From assembly GCA_019239785.1 (NCBI GenBank), contig JAFAZM010000276.1, forward strand, positions 1 to 15,712: a stretch of 15,712 bases of DNA, read 5' to 3'. The position numbers and the translations under genes were made by a program. The DNA is from Sphingomonadaceae bacterium. GTDB taxonomy: Bacteria; Pseudomonadota; Alphaproteobacteria; Sphingomonadales; Sphingomonadaceae. The notes under the pieces were generated by a model. The model had not been told where the DNA came from and did no database searches. It worked only from the letters and a program-made list of their open reading frames with translations. Of the stretch, positions 1-8,105 are shown piece by piece; within the stretch, counting starts at the first letter, position 1, and every line of letters begins with the position of its first letter.

Positions 1-2
1 AC

Positions 3-1328
3 GGCTGCCGGATTGGAGGCGCGAACCGGCTCACCGCCTGCGACACTAATCCGCTGCAACTGGGCGACACCACGATCGACCTGGACGCGGAAGTGATCGA
101 ACGCATTAAGGCGAGCGAGTGCAGCCGAGCGCTCCTATTTATCGACGCCTGCGCCGAGGACATGAAGGCGCTCGCGGTCAGCACCCGATCATTGATCTTC
201 GACCTCAGCGACGACGAGATCGAGCGGAAGCTCGACTGCGACGACTATCTGGCCGTCTTCTTGTCCTGCTCGGACGGCGAGAAGTCCTACGGTTCGGACG
301 CGCTCGGGCACGGCGTCTTCACCTGGCATTTGCTGCGGGCGCTGAGAGGAGAGGATCCGCAGGCGCTGGAACGCGACCGGTGGATGACTGACAGCAGCCT
401 GCGCGACTGGCTGGAGTCCGAAGTTCCCGCTTATGTGACCAAAGAGATGACCGTGCGCGGCCGGCAAAGACCGCGCGCGATCCTGAACTCGCCACACACG
501 TTCCGCATCAGGCACATCCCGCCGCCGCCCGCCGCCGCGGCGACGACCCTGGCCGATCTCGGCCTCAGGAATTCTGACGCATATCTCGAGGGAACCGAGA
601 CCGGGCGCATCCGGTCTTTGCCTGGCTTCAAGTCTGGCTACCATCATGTGCCGAAGGACGTGAACGACTACGCCGCCAACTGGATCGGCCAATTGCTTGA
701 AGGACAGTTGCAGGAAGAGTTGGACGACCTGTTCAGCGCCGCCAGGCGCGCGCTGGGCTTCAAGAGAAAGCAGGGCGGCGTCAGCTTGGCTGGCGGCGAC
801 GGCAATGTGGACACGCCGGCGTTCCGCTACTCGGTGGTGTGCGACCAGAATCCCGACGATCCAGCCGATTGGAGGATCAGGCGAAGGCTCGAGCTGCGCG
901 ACGGGTGGGAAGAGCAGCGCGAAGAGATTGAAGACGCGATCGCGGGGTTGAACCTGGACCGCTTCGTTGTCACCTTCGAGAACCGGCGCGACCTCTATGA
1001 CCAGGTTGCAGACGCGCTCGAGGACCTCGCCGAGCGCGACGGTGATTTCGACGAGCGGCCCTCGGAAAAGAAACTCGTCTACACCCGCGGAGCGATGTCG
1101 ATCATCTTCGATTTCCAGGCCGGGGAGGTCGAGTTTGCCGTGCAGGGAGAGAGCAATCTCGAGCTCGTCGAAACGACTCAGGTGATATCGTTGGGCTGGG
1201 CGAACCCGTCGCCGATGCTCGCGGCCGCCCCAACTCCGGCTCTTCCCGATCTCCGGGCTGACTTGGGCGAGGCGACGGGAAAGACCTCGAGAAAGCCAGT
1301 TATCAAACGAAAGAAATCGCGACACTGA
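3..1328 (+). CDS. Caspase-family (peptidase C14-like) protein, 5' end outside window
   Basis: The frame is open from base 3 with no start, so the gene begins upstream; 441 residues are visible. Residues 1-145 match the second half of a bacterial caspase/metacaspase p20-type domain. They include a hydrophobic strand ending in FIDAC (residues 46-50), with Cys50 the expected catalytic nucleophile. They also include the family block SCSDGEKSY (88-96), followed by LGHGVFTWHLLRAL (101-114). The catalytic His of this fold lies before the Cys and would be off the left edge. After a short Pro/Ala linker comes about 270 residues I cannot assign to a domain. This part is acidic and probably alternates helix and strand, and it ends in the basic tail SRKPVIKRKKSRH. 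Bacterial caspase homologues are cysteine proteases, often for Arg/Lys substrates, and several act in cell death or phage defence. That role here is inference. The fold is fairly sure; substrate and partners are unknown. Confidence 0.8.
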   Translation, partial: GCRIGGANRLTACDTNPLQLGDTTIDLDAEVIERIKASECSRALLFIDACAEDMKALAVSTRSLIFDLSDDEIERKLDCDDYLAVFLSCSDGEKSYGSDALGHGVFTWHLLRALRGEDPQALERDRWMTDSSLRDWLESEVPAYVTKEMTVRGRQRPRAILNSPHTFRIRHIPPPPAAAATTLADLGLRNSDAYLEGTETGRIRSLPGFKSGYHHVPKDVNDYAANWIGQLLEGQLQEELDDLFSAARRALGFKRKQGGVSLAGGDGNVDTPAFRYSVVCDQNPDDPADWRIRRRLELRDGWEEQREEIEDAIAGLNLDRFVVTFENRRDLYDQVADALEDLAERDGDFDERPSEKKLVYTRGAMSIIFDFQAGEVEFAVQGESNLELVETTQVISLGWANPSPMLAAAPTPALPDLRADLGEATGKTSRKPVIKRKKSRH

Positions 1329-1768
1329 TCGAAGGCAGAACCGCAGGCGCGGGGCCAAGGCACGACTGGCCGGTCAATCAGGCCGCCGGCGCGCTGGAGG
1401 AGATGCGGCTCGGTGCGATCTGTCGCGCCCGATGCTGATTGTAGTGGAAGCAGGCGACGGCAAGGTTCGCCACTGCACTGCGCCCGCCGTCTCGTTTCGG
1501 CTTCCAGTGCATGCGGCCTACCCCTTCCGCGGCCCATGCATCGCAAACATCTCCGAAGCGATCGCCTCGCCAACCGCCTTCGCCTCGCCCCGCCGCCCCG
1601 CGATCGCGGCCCAGGCGGCGGAGGTGGCGCGGCCCCCTCCATGACGGCCTCGTTCGCCTGCCGCCACGCGCTCTCAGGTGGTCCTCCTCCCGCCCCTGCG
1701 CATCGGCCCACCCGGCGCCAGGATCGGCGGCGGCGCAGGCGGGGTTCCCGCCCATTCCGCAACCGGCG
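1329..1768. other. Stretch without a convincing gene
   Basis: This 440-bp stretch separates the caspase-like gene from the 3' end of the receptor gene. No frame gives a protein I recognise. On the minus strand, coding-like composition jumps between frames: one frame reads ESAWRQANEAVMEGA, and another continues with ATSAAWAAIAGRRGEAKA and then EAIASEMFAMHG before a TAG at 1518-1520. A 49-residue ORF with a GTG start (1667 down to 1518) covers the second part. It has a GGAGGAGG about 15 bases upstream, which is too far to be a good ribosome binding site. The pattern would fit a small decayed or frameshifted gene, but high GC alone can produce it. I see no strong terminator hairpin. Confidence 0.4.
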
Positions 1769-4027
1769 TCAGCTCCCCGGCCCGGCTCCCGGGATCGGCG
1801 GCGGGCCGCCCTGCTGCTGTTGCTGCTGCTGCACGCGCGGGCCCTGGCCGGGCCGGCGGAAGCTCCAGGTCAGCGCCAGGCTGATGCGCTGGGGCGAGGG
1901 CGGGGCGATGAGGTCGCGCGATCGGGTGGTCACGCCGGTGGTGATCGTTTCCCGCCCCTCGGAGAAGCGCAGATTGGTGACGGTGAGCACGGCCGACAAA
2001 CGGTCGGTGATCGCGTGGGACCAGGTGAAAGTGGCGAGCGCGAGGGGGCTGACGCGGGTGAAGCCGGTGTCCGTGGCGCCGAAATAGCGCAACGTCAGAT
2101 TGACGCGGTCGGCGCCGGCCCGGCCGTCCTGGCCGTCCCGATATTCGAGCTGGCCGGTCCCCGACCAGGTGGCGCTGTGCCGGCCCGGCAGCGGCCCGCC
2201 CGCGTCGGGATCGAGCCCCTGGTCCGAGAGGTTGGCGGTGAGCACGTAGCGCAGCCCGCTCAGGATCGGCCCGCGCGCGGAGAGCTCGGCGCCGGTCAGC
2301 GCCTGCGATCCGAAGTTGAACGGCCGCGTGATCAGCACCCCGGTCGGATCGAACTCGCCGCGGAACGACCAGATGTCCTCGGTCGTCCGCCGGAAGGCGG
2401 TGAGCTCGAGGCTGTGGCGGCCAAGGGTGCCGCGCAGCCTTGCCTCCCAGGAATCGGTGAGCTGCGGCTGGAGCAGCGGATTGCCGGCCTGGGCGGCGGT
2501 CGCATCGGTGAAGTTCAGCGCCGGGTTGAGCTGCTGGATCCCCGGATAGGTGATCCGGCGCGAATAGCTGGCCGATCCGGTCAGCCAGGGGGCGAGCTGG
2601 CGCTCCACATGAAGGCTCGGGAAGAGCCTGCTGGTCTTGAGGTCGGGCACGCCGGTCGTGCCGCCCAGATCATATTCGCGGCCTTCGAACCGGACGCCCG
2701 GCATGATGGTGAAGCCGGCAAGCGCGAACTGGTAGGTGACGTAGCCCGCATATTCGAGCCACGATCCCTCGACCACCGAGCTCGCGGCAAAGGGTGCGCC
2801 GGAGGGCAGCGCGCCGATCGCATCCTGCACGAAGCGGTTGCTGGTGGTGACCAGCTGGGCGCCGATCGAAAGCCGGCTGGCGCCGCGGAAGGGCCGCACA
2901 TAATCCGCCTTCCCGGTCCAGCTCTCGTCCAGCATGGTCCGTTGCTGGTGGAAGCTGTTCGCCGCCGCGGCAGCGGGATCGAGCAGGAACAGGCTGTCGA
3001 AGTCGCCGGAGAAGCGCGCCCATTTCACGGAGGCGGTCAGCAATTCGCCCTGCCGCGCGCTGGTCCCGCGATAATCGAGCGCGAGGTCCCGATAGTCGAA
3101 GTTCGCCTCGTTCGTGGAGCGCTGGTCGGCGCTGCCGCCGGGGATCGCCGGGGCGATCAGCAGCGAGGTCCGATCCTGGGAGAGATCGGTATGGGCGAGC
3201 GTGCCGGCGAGCGTGATCGTCCGCCGGTCGTCCGGCCGGTAGCTGGCGGAGCTGTTGCCGTAATAATAACGGTATTCGTCCGTCTCGCTTCCCGCCTCGC
3301 TGCTGGGCGGCACCGGGCCGCCCTGCGCCAGTAGGAAGCGGTCGCGCTCGAAGCGGTAGGGGTTTTCGCCGCCGCCATGGCCGAAGCTGCCGGTGAAGGT
3401 CCAGTTGCCGGCGCCATAGGTCGGCGAGACCCTGAGATCGTAGCCGGCATGGTTGGCGACGCTGGCGGTCGCCGAACCGCCGAGGCCGTTCTGCGTGTTG
3501 CGGCGGGTGACGATGTTGACGATCCCGCCGGTGCCCTGCGCCGGGAATTGCGCGCCGGGATTGGTCAGCACCTCGATCCGCTCGATCTGGTTGCCCGTCA
3601 TGTTGCGAAGCTGCGTCTGCGGATCGGCGACGCGGCGGCCGTCGATCAGCACCGTCGCGCTGCCGGCGCCGATCAGCCGGACGCTGCCGTCATCCTGCAC
3701 CTCGACGGACGGGATCCGGGCGAGGATATCGCTCGTGGTCGCGCTGCGCGCCTCCGGCGTGTCGCGGACGAGATAGGTCTGGCGGTCGATCGAGCTCTGC
3801 TGGGCAGGCGCGGTGACAACGATATCGTTCTCGGGGCGCCGCTCGGGCGCGGGCGGCCGCCCGCCGGCCGGTGGCGAAGGCGCCGGGGGCGAAGGCGCCG
3901 GCGCGGGCGTTCCCTGTCCCTGTGCGGCGGCATGCGCCGTCGGCATCAGCAGGCCCAGCGCCGCGCCGGCGCACAGCATCAACTTGCGATTCTTTGCCCA
4001 CGCTCCGGCCACTTTTGCACCACTCAC
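1769..4027 (-). CDS. TonB-dependent outer-membrane receptor
   Basis: This 752-residue protein probably imports an unknown ligand across the outer membrane using TonB/ExbBD energy. A signal peptide spans about residues 1-35 (hydrophobic core LMLCAGAALGLLM, cleavage near AHAAA). A Pro/Ala linker (40-66) and a TonB box-like DIVVTA (68-73) follow. The plug domain includes VLIDGRR (126-132) and a RIEVLTNPGAQFPAQGTGG block (150-168) leading into NIVTRRN. These are typical of receptors whose barrel is classed as outer-membrane beta-barrel family 3. The barrel runs to ISLALTWSF, where Phe723 is the usual terminal aromatic residue. Unusually, 29 more residues follow, rich in Gln, Gly and Pro. The start is a GTG overlapped by the stop of a short upstream ORF; GTG at 4012 or ATG at 3979 could also serve. 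Substrate cannot be read from sequence, and no binding protein or cytoplasmic enzyme next to it points to one. Confidence 0.9.
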   Translation of the reverse strand: MSGAKVAGAWAKNRKLMLCAGAALGLLMPTAHAAAQGQGTPAPAPSPPAPSPPAGGRPPAPERRPENDIVVTAPAQQSSIDRQTYLVRDTPEARSATTSDILARIPSVEVQDDGSVRLIGAGSATVLIDGRRVADPQTQLRNMTGNQIERIEVLTNPGAQFPAQGTGGIVNIVTRRNTQNGLGGSATASVANHAGYDLRVSPTYGAGNWTFTGSFGHGGGENPYRFERDRFLLAQGGPVPPSSEAGSETDEYRYYYGNSSASYRPDDRRTITLAGTLAHTDLSQDRTSLLIAPAIPGGSADQRSTNEANFDYRDLALDYRGTSARQGELLTASVKWARFSGDFDSLFLLDPAAAAANSFHQQRTMLDESWTGKADYVRPFRGASRLSIGAQLVTTSNRFVQDAIGALPSGAPFAASSVVEGSWLEYAGYVTYQFALAGFTIMPGVRFEGREYDLGGTTGVPDLKTSRLFPSLHVERQLAPWLTGSASYSRRITYPGIQQLNPALNFTDATAAQAGNPLLQPQLTDSWEARLRGTLGRHSLELTAFRRTTEDIWSFRGEFDPTGVLITRPFNFGSQALTGAELSARGPILSGLRYVLTANLSDQGLDPDAGGPLPGRHSATWSGTGQLEYRDGQDGRAGADRVNLTLRYFGATDTGFTRVSPLALATFTWSHAITDRLSAVLTVTNLRFSEGRETITTGVTTRSRDLIAPPSPQRISLALTWSFRRPGQGPRVQQQQQQQGGPPPIPGAGPGS
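1811..1831. repeat. CTG/CAG trinucleotide tract
   Basis: Seven codon-length units (three CTG, one TTG, three CTG on the plus strand) encode seven consecutive Gln in the C-terminal tail of the receptor. The single CAA interruption makes slippage less likely than in a pure tract. A change in unit number would only alter the length of the tail and would not shift the frame. Confidence 0.85.
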
Positions 4028-4101
4028 TCGGTTACGCCGGCCATGGGCGTATCAACGCGGCAATACACCGGCAATTGATTGATCTTGCGCGTTTCGGTCA
4101 T
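4024..4101 (-). CDS. Possible 25-residue leader ORF coupled to the receptor gene
   Basis: An ATG at 4101 opens a 25-codon frame beginning MTETRKINQLPVY. Its TGA (4026-4024) overlaps the receptor's GTG start (4027-4025) as GTGA. Four-base overlaps of this kind are the usual arrangement for translational coupling. The only ribosome binding site candidate is a weak AGG eight bases before the ATG. The peptide has no hydrophobic segment and resembles no family I know. It could be a leader peptide controlling the receptor, the tail of a decayed gene, or chance. The sequence shows the overlap; translation is inference. Confidence 0.3.
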   Translation of the reverse strand: MTETRKINQLPVYCRVDTPMAGVTE

Positions 4102-4392
4102 GCCCGTCGCCTGCCGCTGCCACCAATGCAACATGCCACATTTGTAGCAGGCCGCAAGCTCGTTCCGTCGTGGAAGGTGCGCGGCTGATCGCGCGCCGGG
4201 AATGTTTCGGCCCTGAAAGATGAAGCCTGGATGAATGCTGACCGCGCTGACCGGAGGTCCGCAACGGGCGGAGTTGATCCTGAGCGACGCCGCGGGCGGT
4301 ATCGAAGGCCGGGGCGACGGGGCAAAGCGATTGCCGTCGTCGCCCGTGTCGTGTCATCCCTGCGCGCGATTTCGATTCCGGGAGGACCAGAC
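4102..4392. promoter_or_regulatory. Divergent intergenic region, receptor and serine hydrolase
   Basis: This region must carry the promoters for the receptor gene (leftwards) and the serine hydrolase gene (rightwards). I cannot assign a -35/-10 pair with confidence on either strand. A reading frame in phase with the hydrolase runs from 4231, but it has no signal peptide or good ribosome binding site and is treated as non-coding. Two short blocks, ATCCTGAG at 4277-4284 and GTATCGAAGG at 4299-4308, match parts of the palindromic element at 5604-5728, so a degraded copy of that element may lie here. Confidence 0.4.
4380..4386 (+). promoter_or_regulatory. Ribosome binding site fixing the serine hydrolase start
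   Basis: GGGAGGA sits six bases before the ATG at 4393. That ATG opens directly into a signal peptide, which excludes the upstream extension of the frame to 4231. Confidence 0.85.
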
Positions 4393-5595
4393 ATGATCCG
4401 CCGTCTCCTCGCCGCCACCCTCCTCTGTGCCACCTGGCTGGCCGCGCGCCCGGCGCTGGCCGACGAGCGCGCCTTCGATGCGGCGCTCCGGGATTTCCGC
4501 CAGTTCCACCGCGCCGAGATGCAGCGTGCCGGCATCGCCGGCAGCAGCTTCTACTTCGTGCGCGACGGACGCATCGCCGCCGCCGACCATCTCGGCGAGC
4601 AGGACGCCGAGGCCCATATCCCGGTCGACGCGCGGACCATCTATCACTGGGCCTCGATCACCAAGACGATGACCGGGATCGCGATCATGCAGCTGCGCGA
4701 CCGCGGGCTGCTCTCGCTCGACGACCCGATCATCCGCTACGTGCCGGAGCTCGCCCGCGTCCATAATCCCTATGGCGAGATGAGCGCGGTCACCATCCGC
4801 CAGCTGATGACCCACAGCGCCGGCTTCCGGAACGGCACCTGGCGCTGGCGCGACCGGGACTGGCAGCCGTTCGAGCCGCCGGGCTGGGCGCAGCTCGCGG
4901 CGATGATCCCCTATACCGAGATCGAGTTCCGCCCCGGCTCGCGCTTCTCCTATTCCAATCCCGGCATCGTCTATCTCGGCCAGGTGATCGAGCGGCTCAG
5001 CGGCGAGGATTTCGAGGTCTATATCGACAAGAACATCCTGCGGCCGCTCGGCATGCACGAGAGCTATTTCGACCGCACCCCGCCCTTCCTGCTGCCGCAT
5101 CGCGCCCACTCTTATTATATCCGCGACGGCCGGCGCGTCGCCGCCCCGTTCGACGTCGATACCGGAGTCACCGTCTCGAACGGCGGCCTCAACGCGCCGC
5201 TCCCCGACATGGCGAAATATGTCGCCTTCCTGCTCGGCGACCCGGCGCGCCGGGCGGAATATGACGTTGTGCTGCGGCGCCCGTCGCTCGAGGAGATGTG
5301 GCGGCCGCAGATCTCCGCCGGCGCCGACTTCACCCAGGGCCGCATGGCGGCGACGACGCAGAGCGGCCTGAACTTCTTCATCGATGCGGAGGGACCGGTG
5401 CGGTTCGTCGGGCACAACGGCGACCAGAACGGCTTCCGCGCTTACCTCAGCCTCTGCCCGGATCAGCATGCCGGCAGCCTGGTCGCCTTCAACACGGAGA
5501 CGCGAGAGGTCCGCAACGATCCGTCCAACCGCGACAGCGCCGAATCCCGGATCGCGCTGGCGACCGACCGCCTTTGCGCGGCGCTGGCGCGGTGA
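4393..5595 (+). CDS. Secreted serine hydrolase, beta-lactamase class C/family VIII esterase type
   Basis: This 400-residue protein has a cleavable signal peptide (MIRRLLAATLLC... to RPALA, cleavage near residue 23), so it acts in the periplasm or outside. The serine beta-lactamase-like fold is shown by the nucleophile motif SITK (Ser88, Lys91), the second motif Tyr-Ser-Asn (187-189) and, in place of KTG, HNG (341-343) within VGHNGDQNG. QLMTHSAGF is another familiar block of this family. Members include class C beta-lactamases, D-aminopeptidases, DD-peptidases and carboxylesterases; HxG in the third motif is common among the esterases and peptidases rather than true beta-lactamases. The ribosome binding site at 4380-4386 fixes the start. 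The gene faces the penicillin acylase-type gene across a palindrome, so the two are separate transcription units. Real substrate unknown; resistance should not be assumed. Confidence 0.9.
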   Translation: MIRRLLAATLLCATWLAARPALADERAFDAALRDFRQFHRAEMQRAGIAGSSFYFVRDGRIAAADHLGEQDAEAHIPVDARTIYHWASITKTMTGIAIMQLRDRGLLSLDDPIIRYVPELARVHNPYGEMSAVTIRQLMTHSAGFRNGTWRWRDRDWQPFEPPGWAQLAAMIPYTEIEFRPGSRFSYSNPGIVYLGQVIERLSGEDFEVYIDKNILRPLGMHESYFDRTPPFLLPHRAHSYYIRDGRRVAAPFDVDTGVTVSNGGLNAPLPDMAKYVAFLLGDPARRAEYDVVLRRPSLEEMWRPQISAGADFTQGRMAATTQSGLNFFIDAEGPVRFVGHNGDQNGFRAYLSLCPDQHAGSLVAFNTETREVRNDPSNRDSAESRIALATDRLCAALAR

Positions 5596-5603
5596 GCACC
5601 CTG

Positions 5604-5728
5604 GATCCGCTCATCCTGAGTAGGGACTGAGCTTGGCGAAGGCCCGTATCGAAGGACCCGCTCGGCTTCAGTGCGTCCTTCGATACGCCGGTTCGACAGG
5701 CTCACCGGCTACTCAGGATGAGCGGATC
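5604..5728. repeat. Nested palindromic element between convergent genes
   Basis: The outer arms are a perfect 20-base inverted repeat: GATCCGCTCATCCTGAGTAG at 5604-5623, with its complement at 5709-5728. The inner arms are a perfect 13-base inverted repeat, CGTATCGAAGGAC at 5645-5657 and 5675-5687. Between them, CTGAGCTTGGCGAA and TTCGACAGGCTCA form an imperfect third pair, so the whole 125 bp can fold into one long hairpin. It fills the space between two converging stop codons and probably ends transcription from both sides. TCGAAGG/CCTGAG palindromes are a recurring intergenic repeat in sphingomonads from general knowledge; copy number in this genome is not visible here. Confidence 0.9.
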
Positions 5729-5732
5729 GGGG

Positions 5733-8105
5733 TCACGCGCGCAGCAATGTCCGGCCCACCGCATGCGCATCCACCGCCCCCCGGCTGAACAGCATCGGCT
5801 GCATCTCGCCGGCGATCCAATGGCCATATTGGTCGCGATAATAAGGCAAGCGCGGGTCGTTCGACTGGCCGGGGAAATTCAGCATCAGCGAATTGTCCCA
5901 GGCGCCGACGTCGATCACCTGGAGATAGGAGGCGCCGCCGCCGACCTGCCAGCCGCCGCTGCCGCGCAGCCAGCGCGCCATCACGGTGAAATTGTCGCCG
6001 CCACTTCCCTCGCCCTCGATCGGCGGAAAGGCCGCGGCGATGGCGGGGATGCGCGACAAAGGATGGCGGATCCGCACCTGGTGCAATGTGCCCCAGCGCC
6101 AGGCGGCGGGATCGGGGCCCAATTGCCGTTGCGCGGAAGCCCAGGCGGCGGCGAGCGCGGCGTCGAACAGGGCATCGCGCGCCGCTTCGGGATCGGCGCC
6201 GAGCCGCCGGTCGGGAAAAGCGAGCAGGCCGAGCAGGACCGACGGCGAGATCTCGTCGACCAGGGCGCGGGCGCGCTCGGGGACGATCGCGGCGAGCATC
6301 CGCGCGCCGAGCTCCCGCCAGAGGATCTCGAACAAAGCCGCCGCCCCGCTGCCGGCGTCCAGCCGCCCGTCCCAGGAGCGCAGCATCGCAAGCGCCGGCT
6401 CCGCCCCCGCCGAGCCATGGGCCGGCGGCAACGCGATCAGCTGGCGCGCCGGCGTGGACAGAGTGTCGTGCTGGAGCGCGACGCTGTCTTCCAGCCGGTG
6501 GCGAGGCTGCGCGGAGAGCACGTCGGCGATCCTCTGGTAGCGATAGGGCTCCTTGAAGGAGAAGGCCGGGATGCGGTCGCGCGGCCAGCCGTCGGGCAGG
6601 TTGTTCTGGTTGGCCGAGGCGAACCAACCCTTGGCCGGATTGTAATCGCTCGGCAGCGCCCGGAAGTCCCGCACACCTGTCCAGTCGTAGCGTCCGTCGC
6701 CGGGCGCCGGCAGCAGGCCATCGCCGCGGCGGCGCACCGGCACGAAGCCGATCGCCTGCCAGCCGTGATTGCCGTCCACATCGGCATAATGGAAGTTGGT
6801 CGGCGAGGGATGGAAGGCGAAAGCGCTCCGGTGCAGGTCCGCCCAGTCCCGCGCCAGGTTGATGGCGATCATCGCGAAGGCGCCGCTCGCGCCCGGCTGC
6901 AGGTCGATTGCGGCGAGCGCGGAGGCCCGATGCCGCGCCGGATCGTGCGACACCACCGGCCCTTGCGCCGCATAGCGCAGGGTCGCGGCCCGGGGCGGCG
7001 CGCCCTTGACCGGGATCGAAACCTCGACCCGCTCGAACGAGCGCCAGCCGCCCTCGTGGCGGTAGCGCTCCGGATCGTCGGGATGCAGCTCCAGGACGAA
7101 CAGATCCTCCTGGTCGATGTGGAAATTGGTGCGGCCGAAGGCGAAACGGTCGGTATGGCCCTGCATGATCCCGGGCAGGCCGGGGGCGCCGCCGCCGATC
7201 ACGTCCAGCCCCGGCGCGGTCAGATGGGCGACGTGGCGCGGGTCGAAGCTGCCGATGCCGAGGTGCGGATCGTTGGCGAGGATCGGGCGTCCGGTCGCGG
7301 TCCGCCCGGGACCGACGGTCCAGGCATTGCTGCCCGCATTGGCGCGGGCCTCAGCGGCCGCCGCGGAGGCATCGGCCGGCACCAGCGATCCGAACGGCAG
7401 TCCGCCGAGGTTCAGCACGCCGAGGTCCGCCTCGGAAACGGCCGCGGCGTCGAGCCCCTCCGGCACGGTCAGCGGCCAGGACGGATGCAGAGGCGCGACG
7501 ATCGCGTCCAGCTCGAGCAGGCCCATCGCGGCGAGCCGGGCGCGGCGCACCTCGTCCCCGACGCTGCCGAACCCCTCACCGCGCGCGAGCACCATCTCGC
7601 GCACGTCCCACTTCATCGGGCTGACTCCGAGGATGCGATATTCCAGCGGCAGCAAGGCGGGATCGGCGAGGACCTCGTCGATGCGGGCGTTGATCCCGGC
7701 GACATAGGAACGGGCGCAGGCGAGGATGTTCGGCGGCACGCGCGCCAGCTCCGCCTCCAGGTCGCCGCGGAACAGGAACAGGCGGGCGGCGGCGTCGTGG
7801 TCCGCGAAGGCGGGTCCGAACGCCTCCGCAAGCCGCCCAAGCTCGCGCCGGTGCGACAGGTCGATCTGGAACAGCCGGTCGCGCGCGACGACATAGCCCT
7901 GGCCGAAAAAGGCGTCGGGGATGGAGCGGGCGCGGATATGGGGCACGCCATAGGGATCGTCGACGATCTCGACATTGGCCGACAGGCCCGGCGCCGCCAC
8001 CTGGCGCGCGAGCGCTACCGGCCCCGCCGCGCCGAGCCGCGCGGCCGGCAGGAGCGCCAAGGAAGCGGCCGAGCCGAGCAGGAACGAGCGGCGGTCGAGC
8101 GTCAT
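5733..8105 (-). CDS. Penicillin acylase-family Ntn hydrolase, Tat-exported
   Basis: This 790-residue precursor belongs to the family that hydrolyses N-acyl amides (beta-lactam side chains, acyl-homoserine lactones, acyl-peptides) after cutting itself into two chains. The N-terminus DRRSFLLGSAASLALL is a twin-arginine signal, implying folded export to the periplasm. The alpha-chain opens with the familiar EIVDDPYGVPHIRA (residues 46-59). The self-cleavage site is at Gly258-Ser259 in AGSNAWTVGP, making Ser259 the N-terminal nucleophile of the beta-chain, with ANDPHL following at 277-282. Length is normal for the unprocessed family. The ATG at 8105 has GGGGAGA just upstream. The protein could be an acyl-homoserine lactone acylase or a different amidase; the sequence does not decide. 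The upstream gene in the same direction makes acyl-ACP from free fatty acids, but a repeat separates them and co-transcription is uncertain. Confidence 0.92.
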   Translation of the reverse strand: MTLDRRSFLLGSAASLALLPAARLGAAGPVALARQVAAPGLSANVEIVDDPYGVPHIRARSIPDAFFGQGYVVARDRLFQIDLSHRRELGRLAEAFGPAFADHDAAARLFLFRGDLEAELARVPPNILACARSYVAGINARIDEVLADPALLPLEYRILGVSPMKWDVREMVLARGEGFGSVGDEVRRARLAAMGLLELDAIVAPLHPSWPLTVPEGLDAAAVSEADLGVLNLGGLPFGSLVPADASAAAAEARANAGSNAWTVGPGRTATGRPILANDPHLGIGSFDPRHVAHLTAPGLDVIGGGAPGLPGIMQGHTDRFAFGRTNFHIDQEDLFVLELHPDDPERYRHEGGWRSFERVEVSIPVKGAPPRAATLRYAAQGPVVSHDPARHRASALAAIDLQPGASGAFAMIAINLARDWADLHRSAFAFHPSPTNFHYADVDGNHGWQAIGFVPVRRRGDGLLPAPGDGRYDWTGVRDFRALPSDYNPAKGWFASANQNNLPDGWPRDRIPAFSFKEPYRYQRIADVLSAQPRHRLEDSVALQHDTLSTPARQLIALPPAHGSAGAEPALAMLRSWDGRLDAGSGAAALFEILWRELGARMLAAIVPERARALVDEISPSVLLGLLAFPDRRLGADPEAARDALFDAALAAAWASAQRQLGPDPAAWRWGTLHQVRIRHPLSRIPAIAAAFPPIEGEGSGGDNFTVMARWLRGSGGWQVGGGASYLQVIDVGAWDNSLMLNFPGQSNDPRLPYYRDQYGHWIAGEMQPMLFSRGAVDAHAVGRTLLRA

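Noticed and set aside
93..95. GTG at 93 as the start of the caspase-like gene
   Set aside because: The frame is open to base 3, and family-like sequence (ACDTNPLQLGDTTIDLD) lies before this codon, so the GTG is an internal Val.
1511..3334. A 607-codon open frame on the plus strand opposite the receptor gene
   Set aside because: Arg/Pro/Gly-rich with no domain, and fully explained by the receptor codons on the other strand.
4231..4392. A 54-residue N-terminal extension of the serine hydrolase
   Set aside because: The extension is Arg-rich and would bury a clear signal peptide; the ATG at 4393 has a strong ribosome binding site.
4393..5595. Naming the serine hydrolase a beta-lactamase
   Set aside because: The third motif is HNG, not KTG, and the family is functionally mixed; the neighbours give no sign of antibiotic resistance.
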